A stretch of DNA of 33,462 nt from Thermoplasmatota archaeon. GTDB taxonomy: Archaea; Thermoplasmatota; Thermoplasmata; GCA-020350865; JAUVCJ01. Positions 1-7,000 of the stretch are shown in pieces; the stretch's first letter is position 1, and each line of letters opens with the position of its first letter. The DNA lies in assembly GCA_030595765.1 (NCBI GenBank), contig JAUVCJ010000001.1, positions 1-33,462 of the forward strand. Direction: 5' to 3'. The translations under genes and the position numbers were made by a program. A model generated the notes under the pieces. The model did no database searches. It was not told the origin of the DNA and was given only the letters and a program-made list of their open reading frames with translations.

Positions 1-510
1 CTGCTTTCAGATAGGCCCATCTATCTTCTGGACGAACCAACCTCCAACCTGGATCCGATATCAGCCAACTTTCTGCGGCTATTCGCCCGTGATGCCCTGG
101 CCATATCAGGCAAGACAGTGGTATTGGCAACCCACAATCTATGGGAAGCCGAGATGATCTGCGACAGGATACTGATACTCGACAAGGGCAGGATCCTATT
201 GATGGACAGCACCAGCAACATCAAGAGAACACGAGGCGAGGAGTATGCCGCCATAACCCTCGAAAAAGTGCCTGAGAAACTTATCAAGGAACTGGAAATG
301 CTTGAGTTCGTGGAGAAGGTCAAGAAAGATGGGGAGACCTGGATAGGCGAGTATCTTTGCTACCGTATCAAGGTATACGGCGACATCAAGATGAACATCC
401 AAAAGCTGCTGCTCAAGTGCACTGAGTTCACTGAAGTTGCAAAGCTGGAAATAAAGGAACCAAACCTCAATGACGTGTTCCTAAAATTAGTGGGGGAGAA
501 GAATGGGTAG
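1..510 (+). CDS. ABC transporter ATP-binding protein, C-terminal part
   Basis: The reading frame is open from the first base, so the N-terminal half (Walker A, signature motif) lies outside the window. The visible 169 residues begin just before Walker B (YLLDEP, visible residues 8-13), followed by the D-loop (SNLD) and the H-loop histidine in LATHN (about residue 45). The remaining 120 residues form the variable C-terminal domain common in ABC-2 exporter ATPases. It would hydrolyse ATP on the cytoplasmic face to drive the permease encoded next. The two genes overlap by 8 bp, which suggests translational coupling and one transporter. The substrate cannot be read from sequence; drug, lipid or polysaccharide export are all possible for this family. 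Confidence 0.93.
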   Translation: MLSDRPIYLLDEPTSNLDPISANFLRLFARDALAISGKTVVLATHNLWEAEMICDRILILDKGRILLMDSTSNIKRTRGEEYAAITLEKVPEKLIKELEMLEFVEKVKKDGETWIGEYLCYRIKVYGDIKMNIQKLLLKCTEFTEVAKLEIKEPNLNDVFLKLVGEKNG

Positions 511-1471
511 GAAGGACGAGCTCATTTTCTGGGACCCCTATGCTCACGACGAGGTTGTGGAAAAGCCTATAGAACTGCTTCCGCCGGGAAAGCATGAGGA
601 TGTCAAACACGGCCTCACCTTCAAAGAAAAGATGGAGATGATCGCCAGCTATGCCTCGGTCAGGGCAAAGCTATGGTACCGGTTCAGGGTTAGCTTTTTC
701 ATATCTCTTCTGTCAATGGTCATTGCCATCCTAATCTGGTTCTTCATGGGTGTGGTCCTGGGGAACATCGACCTTGGCAGTGGATACCAGAATGTGAACT
801 ACTTCACCTTCGTGCTGGTTGGCATCATCATCAATCAATACATCACCCTTACATTAACGACTTATCTAGATACGCTCAGGGAGATATATTGGGACAACCG
901 GCTTGAGCTTTACATGACCTCTCCTGCAAGGCTTAACACCTTCTTTGTCTCGGCATTGCTATGGACCTATCTCTACGCCACCATAAACGTTCTGATATAC
1001 TTCAGTGTGGGCATATTCGTATTCGGCGCCAATCTGAGCCTGCCATCGGCAGCCCACGCCTTTGGAATGATATTGATACTCCTGCTTCTCATCGTTGCAC
1101 TCTCAGGCATAGGCCTGATATCTGCAAGCATGTTCTTCTTCCTTGAGGCAAAGGGCTCTGAGGAGCCAATAAGCTGGTTTTTGGTCACCATCACAGGTCT
1201 GGTTGCAGGTGTTTTCTACCCTGCGGAGATATTCCTGACCCACTTCCCACCTCTATATTATCTCTCTCAAGCTCTCCCCCAGACCCATGCCATCGGCGCA
1301 ATACGAAAAATAATGATGATAGGGGGGCCTGGGCTACCCTTGACCGAGCTTCTCAGGACCATCATCATACTTGCCGTATTCGCCCTTATCCTGTTCCCCT
1401 TGGGTCAGGCCATGTTCAAAAAGGCCGTGAGAAAAGGAGAGAAAGAGGGAAAACTGGCTAAATGGAGCTAG
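503..1471 (+). CDS. ABC-2 type transporter permease
   Basis: A 322-residue integral membrane protein, the size usual for ABC-2 permeases. About 60 charged N-terminal residues precede roughly six hydrophobic segments (near 64-86, 103-120, 149-173, 183-210, 224-245 and 285-305), and a lysine-rich tail ends in the cytoplasm. The fifth segment region carries GVFYPAEIF, resembling the conserved G-x-F-x-P patch of ABC-2 permeases. The ATG lies inside the end of the ATPase gene and is preceded by a GGGGGAG ribosome site about 4 nt upstream. It is the membrane partner of the upstream ATPase. The gene faces the RNA ligase operon tail to tail. Confidence 0.9.
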   Translation: MGRKDELIFWDPYAHDEVVEKPIELLPPGKHEDVKHGLTFKEKMEMIASYASVRAKLWYRFRVSFFISLLSMVIAILIWFFMGVVLGNIDLGSGYQNVNYFTFVLVGIIINQYITLTLTTYLDTLREIYWDNRLELYMTSPARLNTFFVSALLWTYLYATINVLIYFSVGIFVFGANLSLPSAAHAFGMILILLLLIVALSGIGLISASMFFFLEAKGSEEPISWFLVTITGLVAGVFYPAEIFLTHFPPLYYLSQALPQTHAIGAIRKIMMIGGPGLPLTELLRTIIILAVFALILFPLGQAMFKKAVRKGEKEGKLAKWS

Positions 1472-1492
1472 GGCTCGCCAACTCAATAATCA

Positions 1493-1560
1493 CTCGTTCA
1501 AACATCAATCTCGTTCAAGCACCATTCGTGTTCGAGTAGCTTTCTCATTCAAGCATCCTC
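1493..1560. repeat. Four tandem degenerate 17-bp repeats
   Basis: Four exactly 17-bp units (1493-1509, 1510-1526, 1527-1543, 1544-1560) share the core CTCGTTCAAGCA with drift. They fill the convergent spacer between the permease stop and the small protein gene. No reading frame uses them. It is one of several short-period tandem arrays in spacers of this window. Confidence 0.7.
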
Positions 1561-1574
1561 GCTGGTTTTATTTA

Positions 1575-1727
1575 TTACTGGACAAATTCGGATGAGTTTA
1601 AGTTAACCATCCTGTGCATCACACCAGCCATCACACCAGCCATCACACCAGTATGGTCGGGCTTTCCAAAATAGCCAAAACTACCACCCTTTCCACATAA
1701 CGGACACTTAATCATCATTTTAGTCAT
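1575..1727 (-). CDS. Small protein with one CxxC knuckle, coupled to the RNA ligase
   Basis: A 50-residue frame opens with MTKMMIKCPLCGKGG. The ATG at 1727 overlaps the RNA ligase stop by 8 bp and has a strong GGAGG site 9 nt upstream, lying inside the last ligase codons, which favours real translation. One CPLCG knuckle is visible but no second Cys pair, so a complete zinc ribbon cannot form within one chain. The second half contains GVMAGVMAGVM, produced by a 12-bp tandem repeat, so the C-terminus may have been altered by repeat expansion. Longer upstream starts in the same frame only run through ligase coding sequence. The function is unknown; partnership with the ligase is inference from the overlap. 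Confidence 0.5.
   Translation of the reverse strand: MTKMMIKCPLCGKGGSFGYFGKPDHTGVMAGVMAGVMHRMVNLNSSEFVQ
1617..1652. repeat. 12-bp tandem repeat, about three copies
   Basis: The unit CATCACACCAGC occurs at 1617-1628 and 1629-1640, and again with the last base changed at 1641-1652. On the minus strand it is in frame with the 50-residue protein and encodes (GVMA)n. The copies are nearly identical, so the expansion is recent compared with the degenerate repeat at 1493-1560. Confidence 0.8.
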
Positions 1728-2595
1728 TTTGATTCGCCTCCAACAATTTTTGAAGATAACCTCTAAAAAAATACGAAGTCTTTTTGGATATTGCCTTCTC
1801 AATCGTGCTGGTCATTTCAAATTCTCCATCAGCTTCAACAACAATATCCTCTCGCATAGCTCTAATGACCTCTCCTGTCTGTTTTATGGACGGCGAGGGA
1901 AGAAAAGCATCAAGTACGTGCATAAATCTCATATGCGTACACCATTCGTCTGCGATAGCCTCTGCTTCAAGCAATACTTCAGGGCTTACTCCTGGCTTCC
2001 TTTTGCTCGTAGTCTCTCGAAAAGCATCGTTTTTGTGTTTGGCAATCGTACGTTTTCCATTGTTCTGGGTCAGTTCTATAAGAGGTCTGATAACAATCCC
2101 TTCCCTGGCCTTATCCCCTTCAATCCCAAGCATCTTCGACACCAACGATGGCCTATCCCTCACTTCATCCAATTTTTCCAACGTACAATCGATTATCTCA
2201 CCTGGAACGCACATTAGATCGAGCTTTTCACAAAGTGGTGGTATTTTTTCAAATGAAAGGAAACAATCATCCACCTGTATCTCAAACACAATGAACTGAT
2301 TTGTCTTCCCATAGGTTCCAGACATCTTCATAAGCTTCCCTCCAAAGTGTTCACCATAAATCCTCACTTTTTTCTCTCCGAAAATCTCCGTAAGTTTGAA
2401 ATGTAGGGCTTCCTCGTCAAAAAGAGCCTCGAAATTCATCTGTTTTGCACCGCCAGGATGAAAATTCATTCTCTTGCTATCTCCATAATAGAGAATCCAC
2501 GCTGAAGTTCCGTGAACTTTTTCGGTGACCCACACTTTCTTGAACATCATTATTGTTTGGTCAGAATACAAATTTGGTATTTTCATATATCCCAT
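1720..2595 (-). CDS. Rnl2-family RNA ligase
   Basis: ATP-dependent RNA ligases of this family form a ligase-AMP on a lysine and seal 3'-OH/5'-phosphate RNA ends. With the chosen start (291 residues) the nucleotidyltransferase motifs are in order: motif I EKVHGTS with Lys26, motif III VRIYGEHFGG (77-86), IIIa FIVFEI (101-106), IV EGIVIR (165-170) and V IAKHKND (184-190, two lysines). A basic and helical C-terminal region of about 100 residues follows, as in Rnl2 proteins. The frame extends to a TTG at 2697, but the first 34 codons look non-coding-like. ATG 2595 has GGAG 8 nt upstream, whereas the ATG at 2601 has it only 2 nt away, so 2595 was chosen. It lies behind the GTPase and ahead of the small CxxC protein. 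The substrate is unknown; tRNA or rRNA repair is possible. Confidence 0.85.
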   Translation of the reverse strand: MGYMKIPNLYSDQTIMMFKKVWVTEKVHGTSAWILYYGDSKRMNFHPGGAKQMNFEALFDEEALHFKLTEIFGEKKVRIYGEHFGGKLMKMSGTYGKTNQFIVFEIQVDDCFLSFEKIPPLCEKLDLMCVPGEIIDCTLEKLDEVRDRPSLVSKMLGIEGDKAREGIVIRPLIELTQNNGKRTIAKHKNDAFRETTSKRKPGVSPEVLLEAEAIADEWCTHMRFMHVLDAFLPSPSIKQTGEVIRAMREDIVVEADGEFEMTSTIEKAISKKTSYFFRGYLQKLLEANQND

Positions 2596-2693
2596 TTTCA
2601 TTTCTCCTTCAATCATTCCCATAAATTGTAATCTACGAGCCAAAAGCCACCAGGCCTGAACACTGAGCAAGTTCAAGTTCTGTAATAAAGCGG

Positions 2694-3545
2694 TCAAACC
2701 TGGTGGATCCAGTTCTTTCTCTTCTCCAGCTTCCGCATGGCTTCTGCCTGGCCCAGCGCCCCCAGCTCCACTTTCATGAGCTTGTTCACCAAAGCCATTG
2801 CATGGGTCTTGGTGGGGTTGTTGATGTCGAGATTGACAGCTTTTGCCTGCTGCCTGGCTATGGCCATTGCATATTCAGCATCCCGACCCATGCCCTGGCA
2901 GAAATCGGTGATGATGGCGTCCAGCACCTTGGAAAGAGTAGGCCTCCCGCTTGAAAGCTTCTGCTCTACAGCTATCCTGGGAACCTTCTGCCTGGCAGGA
3001 GTGGAAACTCCTGTACCCAATAAGCGGCCGCCAAGCATTTCAAAGACCTTCTCGATGTTCTCTCCGGTCTTTGCGCTGGTCAGGAAACCCTCTGAACCAA
3101 GCTCTAGTGCCAGCTCGTTGATCTCATCAAGGCCATATTCCCGCTTGTCAACAAGGTCAGCCTTGTTGCCGATCACCATCATGGGAACCTCCAGACCCTC
3201 TGAATACATCTTGGCCATCCAGTACTCCCTCAAACTCTCAAGGGTCTGCTTCCTTGTAAGATCACAGACCAGTAGTGCCCCTTGTGCTCCCCGGAAGGCA
3301 GAAGAGAGTATCATCTCGAAGTCCCTCTGGCCTATGACGTCCCATATCATCAACTCCAGCATTGTTGCGCTGGCCTGATGAGTGATTTGCATGGTCTTTC
3401 TGGAGATCTTAGTTCCAAGTGTTGCAATATATTTATCATCAAAAGTATCGGTCACAAACCGTTTGATGCAACTGGTCTTTCCAACTGCATGATCCCCTAG
3501 AAGAACCACCTTCTTCCTAACTTCCCTGGTTTGGACGCCTGCCAC
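2694..3545 (-). CDS. Ras/Rab-like small GTPase with helical C-terminal extension
   Basis: The first ~170 residues are a Ras-superfamily G domain: G1 GDHAVGKTS (17-25), G2 threonine near 42-45 (TLGT), G3 WDVIGQ (68-73, where most Rab proteins have WDTAGQ), G4 NKAD (127-130) and G5 SAK (157-159). About 110 further residues, rich in Ala, Lys and Glu and probably helical, follow; no C-terminal prenylation cysteine is present. Such GTPases occur widely in archaea, but their roles are mostly unknown. The start is GTG 3545; no strong ribosome site is seen, and a TTAAAAG box about 20 bp upstream suggests a very short leader. It is the first gene of the leftward operon and is transcribed away from the 5S rRNA gene. 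Confidence 0.88.
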   Translation of the reverse strand: MAGVQTREVRKKVVLLGDHAVGKTSCIKRFVTDTFDDKYIATLGTKISRKTMQITHQASATMLELMIWDVIGQRDFEMILSSAFRGAQGALLVCDLTRKQTLESLREYWMAKMYSEGLEVPMMVIGNKADLVDKREYGLDEINELALELGSEGFLTSAKTGENIEKVFEMLGGRLLGTGVSTPARQKVPRIAVEQKLSSGRPTLSKVLDAIITDFCQGMGRDAEYAMAIARQQAKAVNLDINNPTKTHAMALVNKLMKVELGALGQAEAMRKLEKRKNWIHQV

Positions 3546-3764
3546 AGATACCGCATTCCTTTTAAGTGACCCCGAGCAGCCTCGATAGTTTCAAGTAAAT
3601 TGCCACAAAGAGCCAATATATAAAGGACAAGGCAATATTTTATCTTTACTGCACAGGCGCAATTCTGAGAAAATTGATTGAGCCAGACCCCAAAACATGA
3701 GCTTATTGTTGATATTGTCTGTAAAGGTCTGTAAAGAGATGAAGAGCTTTTCACCAGAAGAAAC

Positions 3765-3773
3765 CTATAAATA
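3765..3773 (+). promoter_or_regulatory. TATA box of the 5S rRNA gene
   Basis: CTATAAATA preceded by the purine-rich GAAAC, a good archaeal BRE/TATA arrangement. It is centred about 34 bp before the inferred 5S 5' end, so transcription would start a few bases upstream of the mature end. It is the strongest TATA match in the spacer 3546-3802, which otherwise holds no gene. Confidence 0.65.
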
Positions 3774-3802
3774 ACACAAGGAATATCGGGCTAAATACAA
3801 AA

Positions 3803-4032
3803 GTGGGCTGACGGCCATAGCGGCAGGGTCACACCCGGTCCCATCTCGAACCCGGAAGTTAAGCCTGCCTGCGTTCTCCGTTGTACTGTGGTGCGCGAGC
3901 CCACGGGAAGCTTAGGTCCTTGAGGCACGTTGAGAATAAGGCCTAGGGGCGGGGCGTTAGATTTCCCTTCGGGGAGAACGACCGTTCCATCCTGTTTGAA
4001 AGCCATTGTTCTCTGGGAACGTCGTCAACCAC
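3803..4032 (+). rRNA. rrf: 5S ribosomal RNA with a large internal expansion
   Basis: The 5' two thirds (3803-3911) match the archaeal 5S consensus: CCATAGCGGCAGGG, CCCATCTCGAACCCGGAAGTTAAGCC (split here as CCCATCTCGAAC and CCGGAAGTTAAGCC), GTTGTACTG and CGCGAG. Helix II pairs GC-GGCAGG with CCTGCC-t-GC. The expected 3' strand of helix V does not follow CGGGAAGC at 3904-3911. It appears only at 4013-4021, where CTGGGAACG pairs with 3872-3880 apart from one mismatch. Helix I then closes with GTGG (3803-3806) to CCAC (4029-4032) and TGACG (3809-3813) to CGTCA (4023-4027). A T-rich terminator follows at once. The total is 230 nt instead of about 122. A similarly sized insertion is known in Halococcus morrhuae 5S rRNA. 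An end near 3990 is an alternative but gives a poor helix I. Confidence 0.85.
3912..4012 (+). other. Putative 5S rRNA expansion segment (~100 nt)
   Basis: The segment lies between the loop E strand and the 3' strand of the 5S stem next to helix I. It can fold on its own: CTTAGGTC (3911-3918) pairs with GGCCTAGG (3940-3947) including wobbles, and TTTCCC (3962-3967) pairs with GGGAGA (3972-3977) around a TTCG tetraloop. GGAGAACG (3973-3980) is also perfectly complementary to 3872-3879, giving an alternative to the canonical stem. The stretch 3973-3992 resembles the true 3' end (4015-4032), as if the insert began as a duplication of that end. Boundaries are approximate. Confidence 0.65.
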
Positions 4033-4059
4033 TTTTTACTTTCACTTTTTCATTTTCTT
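4033..4059 (+). terminator. T-rich terminator of the 5S rRNA gene
   Basis: Three T tracts (4033-4037, 4046-4050, 4053-4056) follow the inferred 5S 3' end directly, the usual archaeal oligo-T termination signal. It sits just before the stop codon of the convergent giant gene. Confidence 0.65.
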
Positions 4060-4062
4060 CCT

Positions 4063-7000
4063 CTAACCGCTCGTGCTATCACAGTTCTGCTTACCACCGG
4101 TCTGTTTCCTACCAGCTTCAGCTTTTCTGCGCCTCCTCCTCATAAAAATCATACAGAGAATAATTATTCCGCTGGGAGCCATGATATCAGAGAACTCTGG
4201 TATTACCTGGGTTGAGGCATTATCCTGAGAGTGTTCCAGTGCAATGCCCTTTCGCTCATAATCGAGGCCAACTATGTTGTTCAAGAAAAAGGACGTTGCA
4301 GGGTCATCGATCTGGACAGTTATCGTAAAGGAGTTGAGCGTGTTCTTTCTAACCCTTGTGAAGACATATTCCAGGGGGTTGCCGGCGGTGTCCGAGGAAT
4401 CATAGCTTCCATGTGAACTCGCAGTATCGCTGACATAGGTTACTCCAGATGGTAGGGTGTCATTGATCCATACAGTATCAGCATCCCTGTCTCCAGTATT
4501 ATTGAAATATATCGTATAGGTCAGCAGGCTCCCGGGCAAAGCGGTTGTCAGGTCCACTGTTTTTCCAACTGTGATTTGAGGTCTCTTTATCCCGGTTGAA
4601 GCGCTGGCATGGGTTGAGGGCTGAATGTCTCCGGTCAGATTGGTATATGTCGCGTGAACTGTGTTCGTAATGGTAGAGCCATTCACCACCCCTATGGCCG
4701 TTAGGATGTCAAATTCAATTATACCTCCTATTGGAACCCCTGAAAATATGTAACTCATCTCCTGCCCATTAATGGCGCCTGATACAAAATAACCAGAACC
4801 GCTTGCATCATCGCTTACATGAGTCGCCCCTTCTGGCAGGGTGTCGTTCACCCAAATTGTGTCTGCTGTATCTCCACCAATGTTTTCCAAGGCGATCGTA
4901 TATGTAAGACTATCACCCATTTCCACATCCACCTTGCTGCCTACTTTTGTTGTGTCCATATATGGCCCAGGAAGAGTCACTGTCGTATCTTCTGTAGCCT
5001 GTTTGGGTGTTATTGGAATGCCCAGCACATCTTCGGCTTCGACATCGATAATATTGGTTATCAGGCCGCTAATCGGAAGTGTTACATCAAATGATATCGT
5101 GAATGTGATTGTAGCCCCATCAGCAAGCCCTGAGAACTCAAACAATAGTGGATTGCTGGTGGTGTCTGAGCTCACAAAATGTGAATCAGAACTGCTTGTA
5201 TCCGAGAGATAGACCAACCCGGATGGGGATGTATCGTTGACCCAAATAGCTCCGGTCGTGCCGTCACCGGTGTTTTCCACTGTGATCGTGTATGTTAGGG
5301 TATCTCCGATGGTCACCGGATCAGCCGAGCCCAGCTTGGTCACATCCAGGTCTGGCTCGTTCTTGTCATTTGGCTTTCCTTTTGTGTTCACTACAGATTT
5401 ATACCAATCTTTGCTGCTATCATCGTCATCTGGGTAACCAGTATCCCCTAAGCGATACCGAGCATGGGTCTCTCCACTTTTTAGCCTTATTCCATTGAAG
5501 CCGTCTATCTCAACGCCGCTGGAGTCGAATATGCGAATAAGCGGGGGGTCATCGCCTAAGACTGTCCCCAAGTCCACCACCAGATATTCACTGCCTGATA
5601 GCCAGGCTCCAATAGAAGTTCCAGCAGGGAACGTGTATATTATTATGCCTGCACCTCTGCCAGCCCTGATAGTCCATCCTGATAGGTCCACTGCAACGCC
5701 AAGGGGGTTTGCCAGCTCTACCCAATCATTTGAGCCAAAAGAGCTTATTTCATTGACCACGACATTTGTTGCCTGGGCTCTTGAGGTGTACTCACTAGCT
5801 CTGGTATCATACCTATGGATGCCAAGGTCGGAAAGGTCAGAGTGCAATTCAGAGTCTTGGGTCCAGTCCGAAGTGGAAAGCCAGGCTTCAAAGTCAGATG
5901 TATCGTTGATACCGATACTTGAATAGTCAACCTGTAGCTCCAGAGAGTCCGAATCCAGCGCGGCAGAGATATTGCTCACGAAAGTCCAATTCCATTCAAC
6001 ATTGGATGTTCCTGAATAGGTGTAGAATATGGATGAGAGTATTCTGTTGTCCCTCCCTGTCACCTCTATTAGGGCTTCGGCTCCAAACGGCGCGCCATTA
6101 GAGTAACCGGTATCTAGGTCACGGTCGAGGTCAAGAAATACCATGGCATAATCAAGACCCTTGAGCTCCTCGATCTCAATGGGTCTAACTATTGGGGAGC
6201 TGATGTACAGCTCTCCCAGATAGGTGTCATTGCCATTGGGCCAATCACGTATGCCGTCACCATCGGTATCGATATGAGCCACCTCGTCGAAGCCGTCATT
6301 ATCATCATCAGAATCATTGAACCAGTCAATGCCATCATTGTCGTAGTCCTGCCAGTTATCAGGCTCGTCTATGTCTGGAATGCCATCACCGTCGGTGTCA
6401 CGGAGTGGAAGGCCGATGAATATCGACACATTTCTGCCACTGTATGGTTCGGGGTAGCTCGTTGGAATGGTTGTTTCCAGATAAGTATCGTTGCCATACG
6501 GATAATCCATCACTCCATCACCATCCACGTCCCGATTGGTCTCTCTATCGGGTATACCATCATTATTGAAATCTCCCTGGAATGCCAGAGGTTCAAGGTA
6601 GTCCGGAACTGTGTCCAGGTCATAGTCTGGCTTGGAAACCGACCGTAGTTTCACAGCTGGCACACTGGTTCCGCCAAGCATTGAGCCAGACACCTTGAAT
6701 AAAAATGACAGGTCTCTGGTGCTAGCTACCATATGATAGGAGGTCAGGTCGATGTTCGGGTTGATAGCATCTCCAACCCGGTCATTGTAGGGGACGAACC
6801 TGTTCCAGTCCGCAAAGGCGCCATCAACCACCACCCAGTCCGGAATGCTCTCCAGGTAATATGAGCTCAGCTCTTGAGAGTGGAGCGTCACTGGCTCCAA
6901 AGTGGCGATGTCGGCAGGAGATACCAGACGGAGCCCAAAGGATGAGCCAGGCAAAACAGATATCGGAACATCCACGGTGGTAAAGAGCGTGATGTTGTTT

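Noticed and set aside
1729..2299. Two plus-strand frames across the RNA ligase gene
   Set aside because: They overlap a gene with all ligase motifs and show no recognisable features.
3803..3992. A shorter 5S ending near 3992
   Set aside because: The 8-bp stem 3872-3879/3973-3980 is perfect, but helix I would then pair poorly, and no terminator follows; the 4032 end gives a good helix I and a T-rich terminator.
3912..4012. An archaeal bulge-helix-bulge intron in the 5S gene
   Set aside because: No clear bulge-helix-bulge at the borders and no encoded endonuclease; kept only as a testable alternative.
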